Of a stretch of 64,000 nt of DNA, positions 18,320 to 26,412 are shown in pieces. The position numbers were made by a program, and so were the translations under genes. Numbering within the stretch: the stretch's first letter is position 1; each line of letters starts with the position of its first letter. The notes beneath the pieces were generated by a model. The model was not told the DNA's origin. It made no database searches and was given only the letters and a program-made list of their open reading frames with translations. This stretch comes from Terrimonas pollutisoli (lineage in GTDB: Bacteria > Bacteroidota > Bacteroidia > Chitinophagales > Chitinophagaceae), in the NCBI RefSeq assembly GCF_029360765.1, contig NZ_JARKNA010000008.1, positions 62,001 through 126,000 of the forward strand, read 5' to 3'.

Positions 18320-19096
18320 TTACTCGTTCTTTTTATTCAAGAAATCACTCAACTCATTTATTTTATCCGTTCCGATAAAATCCGCTTTCAATTTCATCTG
18401 CCAGCTCCACGATAGCTCGGTATCCGGTGCAGCCCAAAATCGAATAGGCTTACCAGCCTGGTGTACGTTATCGATAACAGTTTTTACCGACTTTTCATCT
18501 TTCTTAGCCAGGTCATCATTTCCTTTCCACGCTGAAATTTTGTTGAAAGGCAGACTTACCAAAGCCACTCTTTTCCATTCTTCCGGTTCATGCTTACTCT
18601 TCAAATCACTGTCAAAAAAAATAAAAGCCGGGTACTCCTTATAATCAGCCGGAAGCGGTCTCTCACCACTGATGATAATCGTGATATAGTTTTCCTGTTC
18701 CGGCGTTGACAAATAAGCATTCAATGGTTCCAGTTCTTTGATCAATAACGAAAGACATGTTTTATGATCTTCTTTTATATCAATCAGCAAATTCATTTTT
18801 CTCATCTTCTGAGCACTGAACTCCTTTGCAACAGGTTGCAGGTACAACCCTTGCAACGTTCTTTGTGTGTCAATCTCATTTTTACTATGTGCGACAAATA
18901 AAGTGCCGTTTACAGGAAACACATCAGCCTCAATAGATCCGAAACCTTTTTCAAACGCCATATAAAAAGGTGACTTTCCCAAATAATCGTTATGTGAATG
19001 AGCATTGGATACAGTATAAGTAGCGACCTGCGAAATCGCCACACTAGTAAAACAAGACCATACAACAATAAATGCGATCCTATTCCAATTTTTCAT
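18320..19096 (-). CDS. Secreted PI-PLC/GDPD-like phosphodiesterase (AIM6-type)
   Basis: The protein has 258 residues with a signal peptide (MKNWNRIAFIVVWSCFTSVAISQ). It shows the pattern of the glycerophosphodiester phosphodiesterase / PI-specific phospholipase C superfamily: NAHSHNDYLGKSPFYMAFEKGF supplies the first catalytic His, IEADVFPVNGTLFVAHS the metal-binding Glu and Asp and the second His, and LLIDIKED a third acidic strand. The enzymes cut phosphodiester bonds in (glycero)phospho-inositol or related lipids. It lies between susD and the inositol catabolic genes, so release of an inositol moiety from a phospholipid-like conjugate is an attractive role. That role is inferred from context; the substrate is not shown by sequence. 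Confidence 0.75.
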   Translation of the reverse strand: MKNWNRIAFIVVWSCFTSVAISQVATYTVSNAHSHNDYLGKSPFYMAFEKGFGSIEADVFPVNGTLFVAHSKNEIDTQRTLQGLYLQPVAKEFSAQKMRKMNLLIDIKEDHKTCLSLLIKELEPLNAYLSTPEQENYITIIISGERPLPADYKEYPAFIFFDSDLKSKHEPEEWKRVALVSLPFNKISAWKGNDDLAKKDEKSVKTVIDNVHQAGKPIRFWAAPDTELSWSWQMKLKADFIGTDKINELSDFLNKKNE

Positions 19097-19156
19097 ACTG
19101 TACCGAACAATTTATTTTATCTGTTTTGTTCTGATCATTCCCGGCAAAAAACTTTA

Positions 19157-19197
19157 CTATTTGCATGCAAGCAGTATTATAGCCTGCATGCAAATAG
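19157..19197. terminator. 13-bp inverted repeat between susD and the phosphodiesterase gene
   Basis: CTATTTGCATGCA (19157-19169) is repeated in inverse at 19185-19197, with a 15-nt loop. T-rich runs flank both sides, including TTTTTT on the minus strand shortly after the stem. It would act as a partial terminator or mRNA-stabilising hairpin that lets susCD be made in excess over the downstream genes. Confidence 0.65.
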
Positions 19198-19225
19198 ATT
19201 TTTTAGAACTTACTATGAAATAATT

Positions 19226-20914
19226 TTAATATCCCTCGTTCTGCACTAAATAGCCCGGCAAGTTTGATGCCCCGTCGATCGCTGTTTGAGGAATGGGGAA
19301 AATTCTTTTTTTAGGATCAGTATTACTTTTTTCGGTCCACGTGCCCTCATATTTTCCAAAGCGGATCATATCGGTACGACGCTGATGCTCCCAATAAAAT
19401 TCAAAGCCTCTTTCACGGAATAAAAGATCCAATGACATGGATGTTAATGGCGGTGCAATAATCCTGGCTGTACGTGCAGCTCTCACAATATTTACATCCG
19501 CCAATGCTCCCGCAGCGTCATTTGATTTACGAAGTTTTGCTTCAGCCCGCATAAAATACGCATCGGCCAGTCGGAGAATAATAATATCATGTTCGCCAAA
19601 GTTTCTTCCGCTCACTGACCCGCGGCTGAATTCATATTTTTCTACACGATAGCCGGTACTGTAATTGCTCCCCGCAACAGTAAAATCTATCAACTCAGTA
19701 AACTCAACAGGCAAAGTAGGTTTGCCGCGGGTGTTATTAAACAGCTTACTTACTTTCATTTTTCCATCGGGGCATTTTACAAATGCTCCACTGGCGTCTT
19801 TCGTCAAACCATATTGCTGTCCTCTTAAGATGCCGCGATTGATATTGAAATTGGCCGCATCAACACATGAATCAGCTGGATTGGAATAAATGGTAAGATT
19901 TTCTTTATAAAAACGCGGATCGGCAACAGCAGGATCTAAAGGAGCATTAGCAGTCACCCAGGTTTGATAAAAATCCGGCGTGATTGCGGGACCATCTGTT
20001 CCATTTGCTCCTGTGTAAGCAGGCAGCGGGAACTGGTCACCGGATAAGGAAAAATAGGCCATTCTATTGTGACCATTTAGATCGGCCCGCTGATCAATGG
20101 CAAAGATTAATTCCTTGTTTGTATGGTTATTGTCATTGAAGATTGAAAAATATTCAGGCGCTAATGCAAACTGACCTGAATTGATGACCTTATCGCAATA
20201 CTCGATCACCTTGTCCATATCTTCAGGTTTGAAAGAAGCTGCTCCGTATCTGTCGCGATAAACTGCCGCATTTAAATATAGCCTGGCCAATAAACCCCAG
20301 GCGCCAGCTTTTGTCAGCCTGCCGGGACCGGTAGTCGTTTCCAGTTGTGGCTCTACAGCCAATAATTCTGATTTGATATATTCAATAGCCTCTTCACCCC
20401 GCAATATGGTTGATGTTTCAGCCGGGCTTTCTTTTTTAAATACCAATCCAAAGAGATCAAGAGTAAGTATTGAATAATAAGCCCTCATCCCTCTGGCTTC
20501 TGCCAAAAATAGTTTGGCATTAGGATCTGTATTGGTAGAAAGCGCCGTAATAGCTGTCACAGCCCTTGACAGACCCAGTGTTATATTATTCCACGTATTT
20601 CTGACATTTGGATCAGTAGGATTTGTTTCGTGCCGGTGTAGTGATATATAAATACCGTTATCACCCCAATCAGTTCCGCCCCGGTATGGCAGGATTGCTT
20701 CGTCAGTAGAAATTTCCTGTAGGGCAAAATATTGAGTATGCTGAAACATTGCAGGCAATACGGCATAGACAGGAGCAATATTACCTTCTGCAATTTGCTT
20801 ATCTGTAAGACCTGTAACGGAAGATTCATCGAGTATCCGTTCCTCTAATTTTGTACAATTGTATTGAACGGCCACAGATGTAATGAATAAAAGGCCAAAT
20901 ATTTTCTTTTTCAT
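19226..20914 (-). CDS. SusD/RagB family glycan-binding outer-membrane lipoprotein
   Basis: The protein has 562 residues. It has a signal segment with Cys near residue 20 (FITSVAVQYNCTKLEERIL), the TPR-rich SusD fold (FLAEARGMRAYYSILTLDLFGLV, RLTKAGAWGLLARLYLNAAVY) and the C-terminal RagB end with LLFRERGFEFYWEHQRRTDMIRFGKYEG. SusD proteins sit on the cell surface as the lid of their SusC pore and bind the oligosaccharide to be imported. The gene follows susC by 11 nt on the same strand. The ligand is not readable from the sequence. Confidence 0.93.
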   Translation of the reverse strand: MKKKIFGLLFITSVAVQYNCTKLEERILDESSVTGLTDKQIAEGNIAPVYAVLPAMFQHTQYFALQEISTDEAILPYRGGTDWGDNGIYISLHRHETNPTDPNVRNTWNNITLGLSRAVTAITALSTNTDPNAKLFLAEARGMRAYYSILTLDLFGLVFKKESPAETSTILRGEEAIEYIKSELLAVEPQLETTTGPGRLTKAGAWGLLARLYLNAAVYRDRYGAASFKPEDMDKVIEYCDKVINSGQFALAPEYFSIFNDNNHTNKELIFAIDQRADLNGHNRMAYFSLSGDQFPLPAYTGANGTDGPAITPDFYQTWVTANAPLDPAVADPRFYKENLTIYSNPADSCVDAANFNINRGILRGQQYGLTKDASGAFVKCPDGKMKVSKLFNNTRGKPTLPVEFTELIDFTVAGSNYSTGYRVEKYEFSRGSVSGRNFGEHDIIILRLADAYFMRAEAKLRKSNDAAGALADVNIVRAARTARIIAPPLTSMSLDLLFRERGFEFYWEHQRRTDMIRFGKYEGTWTEKSNTDPKKRIFPIPQTAIDGASNLPGYLVQNEGY

Positions 20915-20925
20915 TTTTCTAATTT

Positions 20926-23900
20926 TTAAAATGAAAGATTTAAACCAAAAATGACGGATCGGGCTTTGGGATAGCTCAAATAATCGATTCCATACGAAGT
21001 AACACTGTCAATGTTTCTGTCAGCGTTTACCTCCGGGTCGTACCCATCATAGTCTGTTATCACAAAAAGGTTCTGACCTGTTACTGATAAACGTAGTGTC
21101 GATGCCCATTTGTCAATTCCCAGGGCTCTTGTATTGAAGTTATAGCCCAGTGTAAGATTATTCAACCGTAAGTAAGCTCCATTCTTTAGATATCGTGTAC
21201 TTACTGGTGATGCATTGCTAACAGATTCTCTTGGTTCAGCAATAGCCTCACGGGTAGTATTTACATTTTTGGCCAATCTTACTTTAAGAAAACTTGTATT
21301 GGCAGTAAGGTCATAGATCTTATTACCCGACACTCCATTGAAGTTGGCGTTCAGATCAAATCCTTTATACGTTATACCGCCAAAGAAACTATATAACACA
21401 TTAGGCAGGGCGGTACCAGCGGCCACACGGTCCCTGTCAGTGTCAATACCATCTTTATCCAAATCCAGGTATTTGCTCAGGCTGTCAGGACCTATACCAA
21501 GAAACTCCTTGAGATAAAAAGTTCCGATCGGTTCACCATTGATATATCCATTAATGGTGGCGGAGGTAAGCCCGGCACCGGAAGCAGAACCAGAAGCTAT
21601 AACCGAATAGGGTGAATTTTTCACTTTGTTCTTCATGTATGTGATGTTACCACCAACATTAAAGCCTACGCCATTCTTTGGAGAATGCCTGTACTCAACA
21701 TCCAACTCCACCCCATTATTAGTAATGGTCATATCCTTCACATTGGTAAAATAGCTGGCAGCTGGTTGCACAGGATCTGTTGGTGGCAAAGACAGCAAAA
21801 TATTGCTGGAAACTTTATGGAATGCATCGATTGTACCGGATAAAGCGCCATTTAACAACCCGAAATCAAGCCCAATATTCGTTTGCTCTGATGATTCCCA
21901 TTGCAAATCGGGATTGGCTAATCTTGCATATACAGTTCCGGCGGGATAAGCTCCGGTAGGATAAAGCGGATAACTTAAACTTCCCGAGGTTGATGAAATA
22001 AATAAAGCCTGTGTCAATTTTGAAGGAATTTCCTGGTTACCAGTTTTACCCCACCCTGCTCTTAGTTTTAAGTTGGAGAAGGGAGAACTGCCCATGAAAT
22101 TTTCTTCAGATATTTTCCATCCCAGTGAGAATGAGGGGAAGTATCCGTATTTATTATTTTCACCAAATTTTGAAGAGCCATCTGCACGGAAGTTCACTGT
22201 TGCCAGGTATTTATTTGCATACTGGTAAGTCACCCTGCCAAAAAACGATTGCAATTCATTAATCACCGCGTAACCGCCGGGCCTGTTATTTGCCAGGTCT
22301 AACAATTGCCCTTGTCCGGGATTGTATTGTGGCTCTACAGGATTGACAGGAAAATTATTGATGCTGTTACTTCTACCCTGTATAAAAATCCGTTGATAAG
22401 AATGACCAGCCAGGGCTGATAGATTGTGATCGCTTTTAATCCAGGTATAAGTAAGATAATTTTCTACCAACCTGTTCCTGTTATAATTGTATAAGGTTTC
22501 CAACCGTCCCAGTCTTACAGGTACAGTGCTTGGCTTCGATTGAATATCATTGGTTCCATTTGAATTATCTATGCCAAAATTGAGTTTGTACACCAATCCT
22601 TTTACTATCCTTAGGGAAGACGAGATACTACCCACCACCCTATTAATAGTGCTCATCTCTTTTTCAAGATCAAACAAGATTATCGGGTTGCTGAAGTTTT
22701 GATAAATCGCAGGATTTCCCTGGGCATCATAAGCCGGATAGGTAGGATTATTGGAAATAGCATCGCCGATAATGGTTGAAAAAGGTGGACGATCATTTTT
22801 GGTGGTCGTTACACTTAGATTGGCCTCAATAGTCAAACGGTCATCCCAAAATCGTTGAGTAGCGTTGAACCGGCCGTTGTACCTGTCTAACTGGCTGGCC
22901 TTAATGATCCCCTGTTGCTTTTGCATACCAAAAGAAGCATAATAAGTCAGTTTGTTTGCCCCACCGCTTAAAGAAAGATTATAGTTTTGTGTAAGCGCTG
23001 TTCTGGTAACTTCTTTCTGCCAGTCGGTCGAACCACCTTTATCATCTAAAACACCTCCCAGTTTGGGGACTTCTGCTCTAAATTCATTAGCAGAAAGTAC
23101 AGGCAAAGCTCTTGCTATTCTTGAAACACCAAGACTAGATGAAAAATTTAGCACTGATGCTCCTGCTTTTCCCTTTTTAGTAGTAATAATGATAACTCCG
23201 TTTGCACCTCTTGCACCATAGATTGCAGTGGCTGATGCATCTTTCAACACATCCATTGATTCAATATCCGTTGGATTAAGAAAGTTAAGGGGATCGCCGC
23301 GACCTGTCGCTGAATTATCCAGTGGTATTCCATCGACGACAAATAATGGTGTACTGGTTGATCTTACGCTACCAGGACCTCTTATCGTAATTCCCATACC
23401 TACACCCGGCTCGCCACTTACAGAGGTAACATTTACACCAGCTACTTTTCCCTGTAATAATTGCTGGGGAGAGTTGATAATCCCTTTATTAAAGGATTCA
23501 TTTTTTAAAGATTTGACAGAACCTGTCACATCTTTTTTGTTTTGCGTGCCATAACCAACCACTACTACTTCCCCGAGATCGGAAGCACTTGGTTGTAATA
23601 ACACTTCAATGACATCGCTGTTTCCCACCAGCACTTCTTTGCTGGCATAACCAACATAACTAATCACCAGCACCGAGTTAGCATCTGGAACTGTAATAGA
23701 AAAAGCTCCATTTAAGTCGGTTAGTGACACCGTATTGGTTCCTTTAAGCGTAATGCTGGCGCCTGCCAGGAATTTGCCATTGACGGCATCTTTGACCGTA
23801 CCTCTCACGGTTTGTTCGATAGCAATTTTTTTACGATGGATTTCCCCCGCATAGGCAGGCCGTGAATCCAAAAAACAAAAGCAGGTTAGCAGCGTGACGA

Positions 23901-23943
23901 AAAATAATGTGAAAGATCGTTGAGCAGTCTGAGTTTTACACAT
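20926..23943 (-). CDS. SusC/RagA TonB-linked outer-membrane transporter
   Basis: The protein has 1005 residues. After a signal peptide comes a carboxypeptidase-like regulatory domain (VRGTVKDAVNGKFLAGASITLKG), then the plug region starting with the TonB-box-like GEVVVVGYGTQNKKDVTGSV, IRGPGSVRSTSTPLFVVDGIPLD and the SusC signature ATAIYGARGANGVIIITTKKGK, then a beta barrel ending in aromatic SVIFGLNLSF. SusC imports oligosaccharides with TonB energy. No N-terminal secretin/STN domain is present, so it is not predicted to signal to an anti-sigma factor; the nearby LacI regulator fits that. It is the first gene of the minus-strand locus. Confidence 0.95.
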   Translation of the reverse strand: MCKTQTAQRSFTLFFVTLLTCFCFLDSRPAYAGEIHRKKIAIEQTVRGTVKDAVNGKFLAGASITLKGTNTVSLTDLNGAFSITVPDANSVLVISYVGYASKEVLVGNSDVIEVLLQPSASDLGEVVVVGYGTQNKKDVTGSVKSLKNESFNKGIINSPQQLLQGKVAGVNVTSVSGEPGVGMGITIRGPGSVRSTSTPLFVVDGIPLDNSATGRGDPLNFLNPTDIESMDVLKDASATAIYGARGANGVIIITTKKGKAGASVLNFSSSLGVSRIARALPVLSANEFRAEVPKLGGVLDDKGGSTDWQKEVTRTALTQNYNLSLSGGANKLTYYASFGMQKQQGIIKASQLDRYNGRFNATQRFWDDRLTIEANLSVTTTKNDRPPFSTIIGDAISNNPTYPAYDAQGNPAIYQNFSNPIILFDLEKEMSTINRVVGSISSSLRIVKGLVYKLNFGIDNSNGTNDIQSKPSTVPVRLGRLETLYNYNRNRLVENYLTYTWIKSDHNLSALAGHSYQRIFIQGRSNSINNFPVNPVEPQYNPGQGQLLDLANNRPGGYAVINELQSFFGRVTYQYANKYLATVNFRADGSSKFGENNKYGYFPSFSLGWKISEENFMGSSPFSNLKLRAGWGKTGNQEIPSKLTQALFISSTSGSLSYPLYPTGAYPAGTVYARLANPDLQWESSEQTNIGLDFGLLNGALSGTIDAFHKVSSNILLSLPPTDPVQPAASYFTNVKDMTITNNGVELDVEYRHSPKNGVGFNVGGNITYMKNKVKNSPYSVIASGSASGAGLTSATINGYINGEPIGTFYLKEFLGIGPDSLSKYLDLDKDGIDTDRDRVAAGTALPNVLYSFFGGITYKGFDLNANFNGVSGNKIYDLTANTSFLKVRLAKNVNTTREAIAEPRESVSNASPVSTRYLKNGAYLRLNNLTLGYNFNTRALGIDKWASTLRLSVTGQNLFVITDYDGYDPEVNADRNIDSVTSYGIDYLSYPKARSVIFGLNLSF

Positions 23944-23979
23944 TGGAAGAAGTTTAGTCTTTGGTTATAAATAATATGG

Positions 23980-23987
23980 CAAGGATA
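23980..23987 (-). promoter_or_regulatory. Candidate -7 element upstream of susC
   Basis: On the minus strand the sequence TATCCTTG lies 36 nt before the susC ATG, close to the Bacteroidota TAnnTTTG -7 consensus (one mismatch). I cannot find a clear -33 TTG at the ideal distance, so this is tentative. Confidence 0.4.
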
Positions 23988-24073
23988 ACCAAACCCTTTT
24001 ACCAGAATGTTAAATGCACTGCCAAATTGCTTTTTTTTGAGAAAATTTTTCCATATTGTCTTAGCTTTATTTA

Positions 24074-24087
24074 CGAAACCGTTTTCG
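24074..24087. promoter_or_regulatory. LacI-type operator in the susC-lacI intergenic region
   Basis: CGAAACCGTTTTCG is a 14-bp near-palindrome (12 of 14 positions symmetric) with a central CG. This is the typical shape of LacI/GalR-family operators. It lies 48-61 bp upstream of the regulator ATG and about 130 bp upstream of the susC ATG. The same region (24040-24060) is T-rich with no gene. Confidence 0.7.
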
Positions 24088-24134
24088 CCAAATAAGGTTT
24101 TTTGACTGCTTAACTAACTGCTGACTGCTTGCCC

Positions 24135-25148
24135 ATGAAGAATATTAATATTAAAGAACTTGCGAGTGAATTGAAACTTTCTGTGTCAACGATCTCAAAA
24201 GCGCTGCATGATAGCTATGAAATTAGCGACGAGACCAAACAACGTGTACTCGAAACAGCCTCCCGGCTTAACTATGTTCCTAACCCTTATGCCAGCAGCC
24301 TGCGTGGCAGAAGAAGCAAGAATATCGCCCTTGTAATTCCTGAAGTAGCCGATAGTTTTTTCTCCTTAGCCATTAATGGCATAGAGTCCATTGCGAAAGA
24401 AAAGGGCTATCACGTGCTGATTTGCTTAACGCATGAAGATTTTGAAAACGAAAAAATGATCTTAAAGGAATTTCAGTATGGCCGGGTGGATGGGGTGCTG
24501 ATGTCTGTGTCGAGCGAAACAATCCAAAACGATCATATCAACGACCTGATCTCAAAAGGCGTTCCCCTGATCTTTTTTGACAGGGTATGTGAAGATGTAG
24601 CAACAGCCAGGATCACTACCGATGATTTTGAAAGCGGGTTTAAAGCAACAGAACATTTAATCGAACAAGGCTGTAGTAAAATCGCATTCATGGGAATTTC
24701 AAGAAGCCTGTCAATCAGCAACGCACGACTGAAAGGCTACCTGCATGCACTTGAAAAATACAACCTGCCTGCCGATGAGAAACACATCCTTCTTTGCAGC
24801 AATGATACCCGGGCCAATTACGAGTTGACAAAACAATTAATGAAAAAGAAAAGCCGGCCCGACGGTCTTGTGGCATCGGTAGAAAAACTAACAACACCTG
24901 TGTACCAGGTTTGCAGCGAATTAAAAATAGCAATCCCGAAAGAGCTGAAAGTAATATGCTTTTCCAACCTTGAAACAGCTGCCATTTTAAATCCATCATT
25001 GACCACCATTACACAACCGGCTTTTGAGATGGGAAGACAAGCCGCATCGCTATTATTTAAATCACTGGAAAAACCCAATTTTAATTTAAAGCAGGAAAAT
25101 GTCGTGCTACCATCCGTACTGGTGGTAAGAGACTCAACTAAAAACTAA
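24135..25148 (+). CDS. LacI/GalR family transcriptional regulator
   Basis: The start is the ATG at 24135 (MKNINIKELASELKLSVSTISKALHDSYEI); a TTG two codons upstream is not needed. The N-terminal helix-turn-helix and hinge (KALHDSYEISDETKQRVLETASRLNYVPNPYASSLRG) are followed by a periplasmic-binding-protein-like effector domain (IALVIPEVADSFFSLAINGIESIAKEKGY to VVRDS), 337 residues in all. It is divergent from susC and is the only regulator touching the locus, so it probably represses or activates the glycan/inositol operon in response to a sugar or inositol-derived ligand. The ligand is unknown. Confidence 0.88.
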   Translation: MKNINIKELASELKLSVSTISKALHDSYEISDETKQRVLETASRLNYVPNPYASSLRGRRSKNIALVIPEVADSFFSLAINGIESIAKEKGYHVLICLTHEDFENEKMILKEFQYGRVDGVLMSVSSETIQNDHINDLISKGVPLIFFDRVCEDVATARITTDDFESGFKATEHLIEQGCSKIAFMGISRSLSISNARLKGYLHALEKYNLPADEKHILLCSNDTRANYELTKQLMKKKSRPDGLVASVEKLTTPVYQVCSELKIAIPKELKVICFSNLETAAILNPSLTTITQPAFEMGRQAASLLFKSLEKPNFNLKQENVVLPSVLVVRDSTKN

Positions 25149-25166
25149 TTGGAAAAAGTACTGGCT

Positions 25167-25646
25167 TTATTTTTCAGCCATAGCAACATTGCTTTCAAGC
25201 AGGATGGTGTTCAGAATCTTCGTCGACTCTTCTTCGGTATTCACCAGGTCATAGAGTGTCACCTTTTCAAGTAATTTATCAACGGTAAACTGTATCATTT
25301 GCCAAAGGGAACGGGAGGAGCAGTCAACTGAATTTGTACAGAGTTTGACTGTGCCGGCATGCAGGCCACAAAAATCTTTATCGAAAAGGGAACCACTCAG
25401 GGCTTTTATCACCTCCTTAATATTTATTTCTTTCGCTGCTTTAGCTAAAATATAGCCGCCCTTATAACCAGGCGTACTATTAATAAAGCCCTGCAAACGG
25501 AGAATCCTGGTCAACTTGGCAATATAATGACTGCTCAGGCCCTCAGCTTCGCTTAGCTGGGGGATGCTCATTCCTTCTTTAGTGGGACATTTTGCAATCC
25601 TCACTAAAATGCGCAAACCGTATTCTTCCTGTGCGGTGATCTTCAT
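25167..25646 (-). CDS. Rrf2 family iron-sulfur-type regulator
   Basis: The protein has 159 residues. The winged-helix part (MKITAQEEYGLRILVRIAKCP, IPQLSEAEGLSSHYIAKLTRILRLQGFI, YKGGYILAKAA) matches Rrf2/IscR. Three Cys follow in FCGLHAGTVKLCTNSVDCSSRSLW, with the CxxxxxxxxC-xxxx-C kind of spacing used to bind a cluster. It is the last gene of the suf operon, 15 nt after the DUF59 gene, so it may sense cluster status and feed back on its own operon. IscR/SufR-like function is inferred from the Cys set and neighbours. Confidence 0.85.
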   Translation of the reverse strand: MKITAQEEYGLRILVRIAKCPTKEGMSIPQLSEAEGLSSHYIAKLTRILRLQGFINSTPGYKGGYILAKAAKEINIKEVIKALSGSLFDKDFCGLHAGTVKLCTNSVDCSSRSLWQMIQFTVDKLLEKVTLYDLVNTEEESTKILNTILLESNVAMAEK

Positions 25647-25661
25647 AATTTTTTACTCCTA

Positions 25662-25976
25662 TTACATCCAGCCCAACTCCAGTTGAGCAGTTTCTGACAT
25701 CATCGTTTTATTCCACGGCGGATCCCAGGTAACCACCACATGTACATCATTGACTCCTTCTATTTGTCTTACCTTCTGATCCACTTCTACCGGCAAGGAT
25801 TGTGCGGCCGGACAACCCGGTGCTGTCAGCGTCATGGTGACCTGCACATTGTTGATCGGCAAAATATCAATGCGATAGATCAGGCCCAGTTCGTAAATAC
25901 TGACGGGTATTTCCGGATCGTAAATTGTTTGCAAACACGCAACCACCTGGTCTCTCAATGTTTCTTCGTTCATCAT
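25662..25976 (-). CDS. sufT: DUF59/MIP18 family SufT-like protein
   Basis: The protein has 104 residues and is made up of a single MIP18 (DUF59) domain: LQTIYDPEIPVSIYELGLIYRI, VTMTLTAPGCPAAQSLPVEV with its conserved Cys, and VHVVVTWDPPWNKTMMSE. SufT proteins help mature iron-sulfur proteins. Its start overlaps the sufE stop (ATGATGA), so translation is probably coupled. The related PaaD role is excluded by the suf neighbours. Confidence 0.85.
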   Translation of the reverse strand: MMNEETLRDQVVACLQTIYDPEIPVSIYELGLIYRIDILPINNVQVTMTLTAPGCPAAQSLPVEVDQKVRQIEGVNDVHVVVTWDPPWNKTMMSETAQLELGWM

Positions 25977-26410
25977 CCCGCATTTTTAAGTTTATAAGCC
26001 AATGCGTAGTTCTTAATCTGCTTCACCATGGCCAGCAACCCATTTGACCGGGTTTGTGCGAGGTGTGACATCATCCCTATTTCTTTAATAAAATCCAATC
26101 TCGCATTTACAATATCATCGGGTGTTTGACCTGATAACACACGGATCAATAAACTGATCAAACCTTTCACAATAACAGCATCACTTTCCGCTTCATAAAA
26201 CATTTTTCCATCCCTGTAATCTGCTACCAGCCACACAGTGGATTGGCAGCCTCTTACTTTATTCTCATCCTTTTTATATTGATCTTCCAGTGGCGGAAGC
26301 CTTTTTCCCAGGTCAATGATATATTCATATTTGTCATCCCAGTTGTCAAACAAGGAAAACTCTTCTATGATCTCCTTTTCTATTTCTTCTATCGTTTGAT
26401 ACTCAATCAT
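25973..26410 (-). CDS. sufE: SufE sulfur-acceptor protein
   Basis: The protein has 145 residues and the SufE fold: EIIEEFSLFDNWDDKYEYIIDLGKRLPPL, the acceptor Cys in NKVRGCQSTVWLVADY, and ISLLIRVLSGQTPDDI. SufE takes persulfide sulfur from SufS and hands it to SufBCD. It lies 2 nt after the sufS stop in the same operon. Confidence 0.92.
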   Translation of the reverse strand: MIEYQTIEEIEKEIIEEFSLFDNWDDKYEYIIDLGKRLPPLEDQYKKDENKVRGCQSTVWLVADYRDGKMFYEAESDAVIVKGLISLLIRVLSGQTPDDIVNARLDFIKEIGMMSHLAQTRSNGLLAMVKQIKNYALAYKLKNAG

Positions 26411-26412
26411 TA

